From positions 2,429,001-2,493,000 of the forward strand of contig JAWRVZ010000094.1 in assembly GCA_037043235.1 (NCBI GenBank): DNA of 64,000 nucleotides, given 5' to 3'. The notes under the pieces are model-generated. The model made no database searches. It saw nothing but the letters and a program-made list of their open reading frames with translations, and had not been told where the DNA came from. The stretch comes from Rhodeus uyekii. Taxonomy: Eukaryota; Chordata; Actinopteri; Cypriniformes; Acheilognathidae. Both the position numbers and the translations under genes were made by a program. This document shows positions 32,213 to 43,791 of the stretch, piece by piece (within the stretch, counting starts at the first letter, position 1; every line of letters starts with the position of its first letter).

Positions 32213-33085
32213 GGTACTTATAAGTGTATGAAATGATATGCCCTCGGATTACCACTTTCGGTTTCCCATAATAAAGAAGGAGAAAAAGATTCCATTAGTA
32301 TCAATAACTGTCTCGATGTTAATACTGATAAACTCACAACTTTGTTTATCAAATAATTATCATGAATCTAACCTGCACTGGTTTTCATGACCTCTAATAT
32401 AATTAAAATGCAGGTTGAGAGAGTGTGGTGCATGATCGGAAATAACTATAGAAGAACTATCTAATGGCAAGAGAGCTATACCTTAGAAAACATACGAGAG
32501 TAAGACTGGTCAACAATGGGAAAGAAAATAGTGCCATGGGTCAGTGCAACCAATCTGATCCATGAATGCTGACAATGCCTTAGTCATTGCTGTTTGCTCA
32601 AAAGTTTTAGGATTTTACCAATTATATTATACTTGACTCTGGTAACCATGATATGAAACATACTCACTGACTTTGAAGTACCTAGATGAAACCATGAGCT
32701 TCAGAGGAACCAAATAAACAAAAATTCATAAAGGGCAAGGCTATACACAAGGTTAAAGAACTAACTGAAACAACGATAAAAAGGAACACCTTAAACTAGA
32801 GGTCTACTATCTGACCCAAGACTGAGGGTTCCAGATGAAACATTAGGGGTTAATGTTTCATGAATATCTTTGGGCTTGAGTCAGATTGGGGTTTGAAACT
32901 GAGGCAAACTATATAGAGTATGTGTAGTTAAGGTTTGAGTGCCATCTTCTGGAAAAAAAAAAATTATTATATAAAACTCTAGATCAAATTCAAATTCTGG
33001 CATAAAACTCTAATTGGCAAAGGCTAATAGGTCCCTAACTCATTGGTAACAATTAAATTCTTATTTATAAAATTGGTTGTTGTGG

Positions 33086-33360
33086 TTAATGAGATGCAGC
33101 TTCATTCCAATACAGGTATTGTTTGCTGTTAGAAGTCCCCAGCGCACTTTCAGAAAGCATCTGAAATTAACACTGAAGATACTTTAAGTGAACACTCTTT
33201 TACTCTCTGAAAATATTGCATTGTTTGCTTATTCATTCCTAAATGGGAAATCAACTCTAAATGATGAGTTCATGTATTTACAATGGTAATGTTTTCATTA
33301 GCTATGCTTAATGTGTGCAGTTGATTTCAGCTGTATGCAGCGTCAGAACATGAAACGGTC
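33086..33360. other. Non-coding spacer, nothing recognised
   Basis: AT-rich sequence between the L1-type LINE and the next DIRS copy. No structure noted. Confidence 0.4.
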
Positions 33361-34905
33361 TGTTCCCTTTCAAAGAACTCGAGCTGCGTCAAAGCGCTAG
33401 GGGAAATAGCCTTGCGTCAGTCACGTGAAGATCTGTGCAACCAATGAGAGACGAACGCGTGTGAATGCGTCACTGCCTGGGCGAGCCGATGACGTCATGA
33501 GGAAGAGCATAAAAGCGCACCCGGGACCTGGAAACGCCAGCTCTGAGTGTCTTCAGCGTGCTGTATGTCTGTGTGAGAGTGATTTAAAACCTCTCAGCCG
33601 AGGTTGTGGAGACCATCCTTCAGTTCAGAGCTCCTTCCACGAGGAAACTGTACGCCCTAAAGTGGAAACTTTTCACGTCTTGGTGTAGTGAAGAGCAGGT
33701 GAACCCAGTAACCTGTCAAGTCGGCAAAGTGCTGGTGTTCCTGCAAGAAAGATTTGCGGCAGGGTTGTCCCCCTCCACCTCGAAGGTTTATGTGGCTGCC
33801 ATATCAGCTTGCCATGTACCTCTGGGTGAGATTATACATATACACATAACACATACCTCACATTAAGGCTGAGACCTGTGACACAGACTAGGATGCCTGC
33901 ATGGGACTTGTCTGTGGTACTCCAAGGCCTGTCCCAGGCACCCTTTGAACCTTACAGGAGCTTTCAGCTTCTCTCTCTTAACACCCTTCTTTTGCTGGCT
34001 ATTGCCTCGCTTAAGAGGGTCGGGGATCTTCAGACCCTCTCGGTGGCTCCCTCATGCCTCGAGTTCGGCCCGGGATGGAAAAACCTTTCTCCACCCGAGG
34101 TCAGGCTATGTCCCCAAGGTTCCCACTAATGTGGCTCGGTCTGTCACGCTGCAGGCCTTCTGCCCTCCCCCCATTTGGCGATCATGAGTAGGAGCAAGAA
34201 CAAGGTCTGTCCAGTGCGCTTACGTCCCAAGACTGCCACTTGGCGTAGGTTGGACCAACTGTTCGTTTGCTTTAGGACCCCTAAGGGGGCTCCAGCTTCT
34301 AAGCAAACCTTAAGCAGGTGGATAGTTGAGGCTATCTGTCTAGCTTACGAGTCGGCCGGACATGCTTCTCCGTTGAGGGTCCGGGCCCACTCCACTCGGA
34401 GCGTGGCGGCATCCAAGGCTCTCCTCTCCGGAGTTTCCTTGTCTGATGATTGTGCTGCGGCTGGCTGGTCCTCGCCGCACACATTCATGAGGTTTTACCA
34501 ATTGGACCTCGTTGCCACCCCAGGAACCAGGGTGCTCTCTCAGTGAGCTGGGACACACCCGGATGCCGGCGTCGCTGAGGTGGCGTTGGTATAGCGTTCC
34601 CCTAGTGCTTTGACGCAGCTCGAGTTCCCTGAAAGGGAACGTCTCGGGTTACGAATGTAACCCTGGTTCCCTGAGGGGAACGAGACGCTGCGTCTTTGCC
34701 TCAGGTCCTTGCGCCTCCGGGCCCGCTTCAGACACTCTTTTGCTGTCGCTTCCGGGTCCCGGGCGCGCTTTTATGCTCTTCCTCATGACGTCACCGGCTC
34801 ACGCCAGCAGTGACGCATTCACACGCGTCTCTCATTGGTTGCACAGATCTTCACGTGACTGACGCAAGGCTATTTCCCCTAGCGCTTTGACGCAGTGTCA
34901 GCGTT
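33361..34905 (+). mobile_element. Internally deleted DIRS element (DIRS-B)
   Basis: Contains a left terminal repeat (33,383-33,560), a recombinase region (33,600-34,546), an internal complementary region (about 34,590-34,690) and a right terminal repeat (about 34,735-34,897) inverted relative to the left one. Gag and RT/RNase H are absent: a leader sequence joins directly to the recombinase at about 33,590. The terminal repeats share GATCTGTGCAACCAATGAGAG and a GACGTCA core but differ from DIRS-A, marking another subfamily. The outermost right end is truncated. Non-autonomous. Confidence 0.88.
33606..34546 (+). pseudogene. DIRS-B tyrosine recombinase, disrupted
   Basis: Three consecutive frames (33606-33866, 33878-34129, 34175-34546) together cover the recombinase. 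The last retains the catalytic HxxR (AHSTRS) and the tyrosine (FMRFYQ), and an arginine block SLKRVGDLQ lies in the second. The breaks include an AT-rich segment at about 33,825-33,880 that has no counterpart in DIRS-A. The protein cannot be made as a single chain. Confidence 0.85.
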
Positions 34906-34959
34906 TTTTAGCTGTTGCACAACTGCGCTCTAAATTACAAATCTATTTTTTTCCATGTA

Positions 34960-35914
34960 CCGTATTTTCCTCACAATAAGGCGCACCTAAATGTCTGAAA
35001 TTTTCAGAAAAATCGGCCATGCGCCTAATAATCCAGAGTTCCAAAACCTGTAAAAATGTTGTTGTGTGACTTTGGTAAGCGCTCCGCTTGTTGGACCATT
35101 TCCCGCTGACACAGGGTTGTAATCCGTAAAGTACTTACGCTCCAATCAGAGAACATTACGTAATACATACAGTATGTACGCTTACCTCTGCCATATTACT
35201 GCTGGTGAGAGGGAAACAGGTGTTGTACTGAAATCTGACTCCCCGATGCATTCATTAACACATCAATTTCACACAGCAAACATCCAGAATGTGCACAGAA
35301 GTTGAGTACACTTAAATTTATACATGGAAAATTAAATAATGTGTATAAAGGATGCAAAAAACATGTCAGATGGATTGAAACTGTAAACTGCCTGAGCTTC
35401 ATCAGGATAAGAGATAAAGACATCAGCAAAACTGTTGATTTCACACTGAAATGATTTTTCTGCTGCATGAAGATCAGAAAAAAAAATATTACTCTCCATT
35501 GTACTTGTGCATGAAGTATATTAAATATAATAATATTTAATTATTTTTTGTTTGCAGTTCTGGGTGTTTGCTGTGTGGAAAAAAATATTGAGCGATAAGC
35601 GAATATGCTCAAGGAAGCGCATATAATTAATGAATGCACGGAAGGGGGAGTCAGATATGTCCGGAGAGTCAGATTTCGGTACAACACCGGCATGTTTGAT
35701 GGCAAAATTGCCCAGCTGTTCAATTCATACACAGAAGATGAAGACTTTGATGGATTTGGATGGATTGATTAAAACATAATGTGAGTGGATTGTTAAATAG
35801 TAGAATAAAGTTCAACTAAACTCACTGTTTTGCTTCCGTTACATTTTTTTTGTAGACCGTATGTTTTAGCATGCGCCTTATAATACGGTGTGCCTTATGG
35901 TACTGAAAATACGG
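34960..35914. mobile_element. pogo/mariner-like DNA transposon, non-autonomous (955 bp)
   Basis: Terminal inverted repeats CCGTATTTTC and GAAAATACGG are flanked by TA on both sides (34958-34959 and 35915-35916), the target duplication of this superfamily. A subterminal ATAAGGCGCA word is inverted near the right end. 35,627-35,771 encodes a short acidic tail (SYTEDEDFDGFGWID, then stop) resembling the C-terminus of pogo-like transposases; the rest of the gene is deleted. Confidence 0.78.
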
Positions 35915-35916
35915 TA

Positions 35917-36189
35917 TGTTACATGTGCAGCAGCATCATATCTTTTTCAAGTTACGTACCATCAATAAAAAACTGAATCAGAAACATTTCTACTATTTGA
36001 TATAAATATTTTAAACCTTGCGAGACGATATGATTGATACATGACTGAAAAGTTCACAATCATAAATCATATAGCTGCGGCTTCTATCAACCAAAACACT
36101 ACATCATATACATTTTCCACTCTTTGATATGTGTATTTACTGTAACTAATGTTTAAAAAATTATATGGGTATGATATGGGTATGATTGG
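35917..36189. other. AT-rich spacer
   Basis: No gene or recognisable repeat. Confidence 0.4.
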
Positions 36190-36936
36190 ATGACTAATAA
36201 CTTTCTACTGCTTAATTCTGAAAAAACAGAGATTCTAATTATTAGACCAAAAAGTTCAGCAGGTAATAATCTAGACTACTGCCTAACACTCGATGGCTGC
36301 TCTGTCAAGTCTTCGTCGTCAATTAGAAACCTGGGTGTGCTCTTTGATACCAATCTTTCATTTGAAAGACATGTTTCTAGCATCTGTAAAACGGCATTCT
36401 TCCATCTTAAAAATATATCTAAATTGGTACATATGCTCTCTAAGACAAAAGCGGAAAAGTTAGTTCATGCGTTCATGAGTTCAAGGCTAGATTATTGTAA
36501 TGCTCTACTAGGTGGTTGTCCTGCACGCTTAATAAACAAATTCCAGCTGGTCCAAAATGCAGCAGCTCGAGTTCTTACTAGAACCAGGAAATATGAGCAT
36601 ATTAGCCCAGTTCTGTCAAACCTGTACTGGCTTGCTATTAAACACCGGATACATTTTAAAATCTTGCTAATTACTTACAAAGCATTAAATGGTTTAGCTC
36701 CACAGTACTTGAGCGATCTCTTAACACATTATAGTCCTTCACGTCTATTGCGATCCCAAAATACTGACCAGCTTATAATACCTAGAATATCAAAGTCAAC
36801 TGCTGGCGGGCGATCCTTTTCCTATTTAGCTCCTAAACTCTGGAACAGTCTTCTTAATACAGTTCGGGAAGCAGACACACTCTGTCAGTTTAAATGTAGA
36901 CTAAAAACACATCTCTTCAACCTGGCATACACATAA
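36190..36936 (+). pseudogene. LINE reverse transcriptase, C-terminal part (248 codons, uninterrupted)
   Basis: The open frame begins inside an RT and carries the distal palm/thumb and C-terminal region of an L2/CR1-group LINE: NSEKTEILIIRP, IRNLGVLFDTNLSFERHV, SSRLDYCNALLGGCPA, LVQNAAARVLTRTRKYEHI and LWNSLLNTVREADTLCQFK. It lacks the endonuclease and catalytic YADD region, so the copy is 5'-truncated, as is typical of LINE integration. Its clean reading frame suggests a relatively young insertion. A shorter copy of the same family is at 54425-55232. Confidence 0.9.
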
Positions 36937-37605
36937 CACATTATACATAATTGTTTTTATCCAAATCATGTAAAATGATTGTTAGGCTGCATAATTTAGG
37001 TCAGCCGGAACCGGGAACATTCCCATAACACCTGATGCACTCGATACATCAGAAGAAGAATGGCATCTACGCTGATATTGGTCTCTGTTTATTCCGAGGT
37101 TACCATGGTCAGCTGGATCCGGGCCGTATCCAGATCAGATGAAGGACCTGGAAACGAGCACAGCACTGCCCTGAAGGGTCTGCGGAGATCGTGACTCTAC
37201 TAGACCCTCCCCTGTGACGATCATGAACCCATCTCTAACCGGACCAAATTTGACTTCATATTGGACTTGAATTGTTGTATAATAATCATGCACTGTTTGG
37301 CTGTTGGCCAGAGGAGAACTGGTCCCCCGACTGAGCCTGGTTTCTCTCAAGGTTTTTTCTCCATTCTATTCTTCATTCGTTACGTCACCTGCCGGAGTTT
37401 TGGTTCCTTGCCGCTGTCGCCTATGGCTTGCTCAGTTGGGAAAACTTAACACTTAAAATTCATCAATTGTATTGATTCGCCAGCTCTTTTGGGGCTGCTG
37501 TTCAGCCAAACAAATTTTGTTTATATTGTTTTTCCTGTAAAGCTGCATTGAAACAATCTACATTGTAAAAAGCGCTATATAAATAAAGGTGACTTGACTT
37601 GATAT
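36937..37605 (+). mobile_element. 3' UTR of the LINE at 36190
   Basis: Continues without interruption to the 3' end AAAAGCGCTATATAAATAAA, then GGTGACTTGACTTGA. The same sequence recurs at 54,690-55,232 and 26,755-27,030, which defines the family tail. Confidence 0.85.
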
Positions 37606-37810
37606 GATGAATGAATGAGTCCAAGATACTGTATATGAATGAAATGAAACAATAACAATTCAAATAGAGATTATTTTCAAAATAAAAGAAATGATCCTAA
37701 TAATAGACCCCACCTTTTGAATGGTGTGTGAGTGAAGCATCACGTCAAAAGCAAATAGAAATCACTTTAATCACTGATGCTGTCTACACTGGATACAGTG
37801 TACAGACAAG

Positions 37811-37850
<40 letters not shown>

Positions 37851-38480
37851 TAGTTCCACAAGCCAAAAAAGAAAATTATGCCAGTCCATGACGCTATTTT
37901 AAAATGTTTTTAGTGTTTAGTTGTAACAATTTTCCTGGAATAGACCGGGACTGCATTCAAGTCTTGAAGCAAACTATTTGAATCAGGTTAGATGTGCAGC
38001 GCTGGACCTTCCAAATATTGTGTTTTAAATTCATTTGTAAATTGGGAAGAGATGCCATTGGCTGTTGCATTACACACATTTGTGTGCAATTGAGGGGTGG
38101 AGTTTCGTCACCGGCAGCAGTTTTTGTATCTCATCCGCATCAATGGCTGCTGTGTGTTAAAAAAATGGTATATATTGGTTATAAGTGCATCGTCTCCTAA
38201 TTCTGTTAGTTGAGTCAAATATGTTACTCGTGACGATGAAATGAGAGTATACATGTATTGGGAAAAAAGGCAAACTTCCCTTCAAAGACTTAACTGTTTG
38301 CAATACAATTGTTAACACCTGTGAACTCTGAACTTCTGTTTATTTAATTTAAGATCTCTTCATGTGATGTACGTGATCTGGAATCAATTTGTTTATCCCA
38401 GGTATGTTTTATTCAGTTTGCTCATGTTCTGTGTTGCAAAGTTGAGAGTTAATGTTAATGTGTACTAGCTGTTTGCTCAA
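37606..38480. other. Non-coding interval with AT microsatellite
   Basis: Includes an AT microsatellite at about 37,817-37,845. A short direct-repeat unit at 38,259-38,311 recurs at 38,910-38,962. No gene supported. Confidence 0.5.
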
Positions 38481-38529
38481 GTGCTGCACTTAGGCCTATT
38501 AAGACATGTTTCTAATTTCTCTCTTTTTC

Positions 38530-39355
38530 TTGTGTCAACAGCAGCTAACAATACCCCAGAGGCTCTTTTAAAAGTTGTATCAGAACGGCTGTATCACAGA
38601 ACCTCATTCATTCAAACTATTCCCATTTATGGACATTCAAAGAAAGCAAGGAGGAGAAACAATAAAGGTCATTAAAGTTATCATACGCAATAAGTTGTTG
38701 AATAAATGTAATACATTAACTTTTTTTATCTCAACAGATGGACACAAAATTAGAATTCGCAGAAGACAGTGCAGTTGAAATAGTCCCAACGTTACAGTTG
38801 GAGGAGAACAAAGAGGTGTGTTTATGTTTTTAATAAGCAAGAGTAGCGGTGCTCAGAATGTTGCGCAAGATTGCAACAAATGAGGTATTGGGTGCCTTCA
38901 GTTTGAAGGGGAAAAAAAGGCAAACTTCCCTTCAAAGACTTAAATTTTTGCAATACAATTGTAGGTTTTTCCTCCAACTGGCCATCATTGTTTAAATAAT
39001 AAATGTTATTAAATGCAATAGATTTGTATTTTGCACTGAAAATACATTTTGTTGTGGTACCAAAAGTACAGTAATGTAACTAATATAACACCTCAAATAT
39101 AACTCCTTCTTTCACATAATCAACCTTCTTTGTTATTCCTGGATTCTAGGAGCAATGGAAAATAATTTCAGAACACTGAAGGCAAGTGATGTGGAAGACC
39201 TTATTGCAATGGTTCTGAAATTTGCCCCAGATATAACTTCAAAATGTTATGCAATAATCTTTTTCAATCAATACCGTGTCATACTATGTGATGAGGATTT
39301 TAGAGTTAGTGGAACATCATTGCATATCCACTCTTTTTATGACTCTGTAAAATGA
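38530..39355 (+). other. Possible exons of an unrecognised gene or domesticated element
   Basis: Three short open stretches are each preceded by a polypyrimidine-AG acceptor-like sequence: TTTTTCTTGTGTCAACAG (ends 38,542), TTTTTTTATCTCAACAG (ends 38,738) and TTATTCCTGGATTCTAG (ends 39,150). The last block runs open to a stop at 39,355 with protein-like composition (LIAMVLKFAPDITSKCYAI). I do not recognise a domain. It could be the 3' exons of a small gene or of a transposon gene. Exon joins are not demonstrated. Confidence 0.3.
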
Positions 39356-39679
39356 ATGTGATATTTAATTTATATTTGTAAAACTGCAGTTTTAATCGTA
39401 AGTATCAGTACTACCTGACTTAATGTATTTTGCAGTTAATATCATAACATCAGTGTGTATTAAATAAATTTACAAGATATCGGCAAAACTGCAATGGACA
39501 TAACTATGTTAGATCTACACAATCATTCACAGCAATTAATAGTCAATTGTTTATATAATTTCTGTCTGACTCATGCATGTAAATATTGTTTAAATATTAA
39601 TTTTCATAAGTACATTTTCTAAATACAATTGTGTAATTTGTTTAAATATGTTCATGGCTTATATATGTGTATGTGTGGC

Positions 39680-40120
39680 AGCAATGTCACCCTGTAGCCT
39701 ACGACTGGTTGCTCACGGAAGCTAAGTGGGGCTCAGCGTGGTCATTTTCCTGGATGGGAGACTTGATTGCTGCTGGAAGTGGTGTTAGGAGACCAGCAGG
39801 ATATAGTGACGGGGACACTGTACCGCAAAGAGCACTGTCTTTCGGATGTGACGTTAAACCGAGGTCCTGACTCTCTGTGGTCATTAAAAATCCCAGGATG
39901 TCTTTCGCAAGAGTAGGAGTGTAACCCCGGTATCCTGGCCAAATTTGTCCATCATGGCTTCCTAACCATTCCCTTTCTCTGATTGGCTTCATCACTCTGT
40001 CTCCTCTCCACCAATAAGCTGGTGTGTGGTGAGCGTGCTGGCGCAATATGGCGCTTTGAGAGACTTTGATAAAGCGCTATATAAATGTAAGGAATTATTA
40101 TTATTATTATTATTATTATG
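39680..40120 (+). mobile_element. 5S-rRNA-derived SINE (SINE3-like)
   Basis: The head (39,695-39,765) resembles 5S rRNA, with its internal promoter pieces: GGAAGCTAAGTGGGGCTCAG and TGGATGGGAGAC correspond to 5S A-box/intermediate and C-box regions. The body contains the conserved core CTTTCGGATGTGACGTTAAA and GGTGTGTGGTGAGCGTGCTGG. The tail is AAAGCGCTATATAAATGTAA followed by an ATT repeat (40,096-40,120), as in LINE-mobilised SINEs. Transcription by RNA polymerase III from the 5S-type promoter is inferred. Confidence 0.9.
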
Positions 40121-40267
40121 AAGGTTTGTACAAAGATTTTAGAGATTGTTTCAGTAAATGTTACTTATTGTAATAATTTTCTATTCATTCTAATGTTTTT
40201 CAGCAATAATAAATTTAGAAGATGTAGTTTGTAGACTGATTATTTGTGTACAGGCATATGTAGAGGT

Positions 40268-40440
40268 TAAGAGAATGTTCTCGGAACGTTCCGGGAACCT
40301 AGCGGGAACGTTCTATTTACATAAATGAAACTTTCCCGGCGAATCTAGCAGAAACTTTCCAATATTTGGTTCCTAGAATGTTCTGGGAACCAGAAACTAA
40401 CGTTCCCAGAACGTTCTGGGAACCAAAAATGGTTAACTGG
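40268..40440. repeat. AACGTTCC-rich repeat
   Basis: Many near-copies of GGAACGTTCC, TTCTGGGAACC and AGAACGTTCT occur within 170 bp, partly in inverted orientation, ending GGTTAACTGGGG. This motif style is common in teleost MITE-like repeats. The family could not be assigned. Confidence 0.7.
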
Positions 40441-40996
40441 GGACACTGTAGAGGAGCTGGTATATCAGTGGGCTCAGATTTAGAATTCTCCTCTACATCT
40501 GAGCTGGTAAATGTGCCAGACATCCACCTGGCTGCTATGCTGACGCACCTGAGTGTGTGTGCGTGTTTGAGAGAGTATGTGTGAGTGTTGGCACGGCACA
40601 CATTGTGGGAAAACACCAATCTGAGTTAAATGTGGTGATATCACAGATGTTTGACTCTGGCAAAATATTGAAATTAATAAAGAAACAACTTTTTTTTCTG
40701 TCCGTCCACAAAACAGACATCTGCAGCACAGACGGATACATGTGATATTAACGAGATAGGATCAGAGCAGGCAACAAACATTCTGCAAAGAGCTTTGAGT
40801 TTGGCATGACCGGTAAAGCAATCTGGGTACATCAGATTAGTTTGACTCTAGTTGACACAATGGCATGACAAACTGAAAATATTCTGAATGTTAATTCCAT
40901 ACAGGCAGCAAAAATAATATCATATCAAACAGATTTTATTATTTAAGTCTGAATAGCGATGAGGGTGAGAGCAGTGAGAACATTGTAGGACGAAAG
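40441..40996. other. Non-coding interval, nothing recognised
   Basis: No open frame with protein character. It includes a short GTGTGTGTGCGTG stretch. The last ~40 bp before 40,997 may belong to an older LTR that the following one interrupted. Confidence 0.4.
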
Positions 40997-41747
40997 TGCC
41001 AGGGAGCAGGGTTGAAGAGAGGAGGCGAGTACTCAATCGCAGGAGAAAGGCTTTTTATTATTAATAAAAATAAAACAAAATGCAACTAAAAACTACCCCG
41101 AGGGGGAAAACATAAAACTTGACTCAACTAACAAAGAAAAATGCAACATTAGAATTAGACAATGAAGCTGCACAGGACACCAAACACAGGGAAAATAAAT
41201 AGGGAGCCCACAGGGCAGGCAATGAGGGAGGACAGGTGAGGCAAATCAAACTAGTAATGAGGAAACATGGCAGGCGGGGTTACACAATAACAGGACAAAA
41301 CAAAACAAGACATGAACACGTAGCCAATGAGAACACTCATAAGCCACATGTCCACACAAAACAAGATGACATGACAGTGCGCAGCCAGTGAAAACATAAG
41401 CTGTGCGCAACACAGCACATGCATAACATGAAAGCACACGGCCAATGTAAACATGAACCGCATGCTACACGGCAAAACACACGGACAAGAGACCATGAAC
41501 CTTGAGGGACCTCGAAACTGCATGCACTAACAAAACACAGAGCGCACAAGCGAACACTCATCTCGTACGCTCACAACAGAAGACACAAGGAGCGTGAATT
41601 TCCAAATCCTGACACAAAACCGAAACTGAACAAGGAAGTGCCGGAACCCAAGCATACTTGAAGCCGCAAGCTCACACGAAGACATGATAATACAGTAGTG
41701 TCAGGGCTCTGTCACAAAAACTAGACCGAAGTGACCCAACCCTGACA
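40997..41747 (-). mobile_element. Solo LTR, minus strand (about 750 bp)
   Basis: On the minus strand it starts TGTCAGGGTTGGGTCAC, followed by a TTCGGTCTAG stretch as in the plus-strand copy at 43017-43791. Towards its end are CTCGGGGTAG-like and TTTATTATTAATAAAAAGCC stretches. A third copy is at 53375-54140. No internal region or partner LTR in the same orientation is nearby. Confidence 0.75.
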
Positions 41748-41893
41748 GAGAGAGGACCAGGCCTGGACATTTTTGTTATATTTTATATTTGCGTGTGGGT
41801 GGCAGTCATACTTTTTTGTTGTTTATTTATTATTATTGTTAAATGTTCGCCAAATCCCGCCTCCTTCTTCCCTGAACAACATACAGCATTACA
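41748..41893 (+). mobile_element. R-U5 fragment of the TGTGGCGAG LTR family
   Basis: GAGGACCAGGCCTGGAC to CAGCATTACA matches 5585-5751, the last half of the fold-back element LTR. It abuts the minus-strand LTR exactly, which suggests that LTR landed inside it. Confidence 0.65.
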
Positions 41894-43016
41894 AGTGAAA
41901 ACAAATTAAGCATGATTTTTACAAATTTGTGTAGGCTCCTTGAAATCAGATTAAGAACACATTTTTGTAGTCTCAACATCTCAACAGTGTCTACAATTTG
42001 CAAGTGTCACTTTTCAAACTTAACAGCCATCGACAAAACTACATAAAAAGGAATTTGTAATCTTCAAATGTGGTTGCTGATGAGGGTCTATGGAAATAAT
42101 CATATTAACGTTCAGGTCAGAACTGAAGTATAATGTCAGCTTTAAAGATTGCCATTTAAGTTCTTCTGAACCTTGGATAATAGTTAAGAGTTTCAATGTG
42201 ATTTGCAATCTAAAACAACAAATTCCCAGCGCAGTGTCAAGCCATTTTTTGTGAGACTTTTTTTTTCAGACTTGGGGTTTGATTCCTATTCTACACATCC
42301 AAAGGAATTACCAGAGAGATTTGTTTGTGATAAGGAGAACCTACTGTAACAAATTAAACAAAATCTGTAAAATATAACAGTTATTTGAACATAGACTTAA
42401 ATTTCACTTCTGGCAAGAAGACTGAAGAAAACCAACCACAAATATGCTGTTACTTGCAGTGTGACATTTGGAGGCTGAAACTAAATCAGACCAAACTAAA
42501 GCACCATCTGTACATAACAGCTTTAATTTAAAAAAAATGTGGCTCTCTTTCTTGAAGTCATATTTATTTAGTATATAATATGTGCATATTTTTGTATTTT
42601 TTTAAACTTCACTATCAAATGTTGATACACTAAAGGTCATAATCTTGATACTGGCCTGATTTTCTCTGTTGAAATCAGTCCATTCAGGCCTCTGTTGTTC
42701 ATTTAAATGAGTTCTGATTGCAGTCAGATGTAATTACACCTAACAACATCTATAACTATCGACTCACGGCTACAGAGCTGGACCCCCACTGTTCCACCGA
42801 CCCTCACCGATAAGGAGAAATTTACAGTGTAAATGTGTGTTTGCTGCGCAGAGTGTGGAGGAATATTTTTTCAGTCACACATAACATCAATGAGATCTAT
42901 AAGAAATGCTTGTTAAATGTTTAAAAGAAACCAATATAAGATGAGGAATAAAACAAAGAAAAGATAAAAGGTCAGTGCAGTGCAGAATGTTAGACACTTT
43001 TCGTAAATACAGGGTG
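41894..43016. other. Non-coding interval, unassigned
   Basis: AT-rich. A slightly more complex segment at 42,700-42,860 has no coding signal. Nothing else recognised. Confidence 0.4.
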
Positions 43017-43791
43017 TGTCAGGGTTCTGCCACATTCGGTCTAGTAATCTCTTGTTGTTGTGGCAGAGCTCTGACACTACCGTAATGTCTCGAGTTGTGT
43101 GTGCGTGTGCGCAGCTTCGAGTGTTCGATTCACGTGCACGCTTGTCTGTGTGACGTCTTGTGTACGAGTTATGATGTACGGTACCGATTCTTTGGTCTGG
43201 GTCGGTTTCGGTTTTGTGTCGGGATCTGGGCATTCATGACTCGTGTGCTCGTCCTCGTTGTAAGCTCATGAGAACAGGTGTTTACTCGTTCTTGCGCGCT
43301 CTGTCATGTGACTGGGTGCGGTCTTCAAGCTTTGCGCGAGCCGTGCTCTCTCTCGTCTGTGTGCTTTCATGTTGTGTTTTCTGTCACGCGCAGTTTGGTT
43401 GTCACCAGCTGCGTGTCGTCTTTTGCTTAATGTGAACATGCAGCAATGCGCGTCCGCATTGGCTACGTGTTCATGTCTTGTCTGTTACCCCGCTCGTCTT
43501 GTTTCATTGTCATTAGTTTGAGTTGTTCCCAGCTGTGTCCTAGTCAATTAACGGTCCTCCCGTGTGTTCTTATTCTCCCAGTGTCTGCTGTCTTGTGCTG
43601 GTTTCTCGTCGTTTAAAGGTAGTGTTCATGCTGTTCTGTTTCTAGTCCTGTCTCAAGTCAAGTCAAGTCTTCTAGTCTTGTTTTCCCCTTCGGGGTGGTT
43701 TTTTTCAGTTTTTATTTTGTTTTGATATGAATAAAATTCCCATCTCCTTGCAACATTGTGTCCTCGTATCTTCCCTTCTAAACACCTGACA
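43017..43791 (+). mobile_element. Solo LTR, plus strand (775 bp)
   Basis: Runs TGTCAGGGTTCTGCCACATT to ACACCTGACA. The middle is CpG/TG-rich; GATATGAATAAAATTCCC near 43,724-43,741 gives a polyadenylation signal before the 3' end. It is the same family as 40997-41747 and 53375-54140. TACAG is found just left of the start (43,007-43,011) and just right of the end (43,792-43,796), but not flush on the left. Confidence 0.78.

Larger units (their letters stand above)
29310..33085 (-). mobile_element. L1/Tx1-type LINE remnant, minus strand, multiply interrupted
   Basis: Minus-strand translations give, 5' to 3': an endonuclease end near 32,430-32,460 (SDHAPHSLNLHFNY), a linker near 32,215-32,300, RT motif DDSEKAFEQVKW at 30,890-30,935, later RT segments (SGYKLNVNKREYFPVN) near 30,500-30,570, and a C-terminal piece at 29,591-29,776. 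Stops and shifts are abundant. A hAT MITE (30931-31140) and LTR/DIRS debris (31690-32212) sit inside it. Domain order fits the L1 clade with an APE-type endonuclease. Confidence 0.75.

Noticed and set aside
39690..39800. A functional 5S rRNA gene
   Set aside because: Only parts of 5S are recognisable and they lead straight into a SINE body and LINE-like tail.
41246..41561. Cys-rich minus-strand frames resembling secreted proteins
   Set aside because: They lie inside a solo LTR present in three copies; the hydrophobic/Cys-rich look comes from TG-rich LTR sequence.
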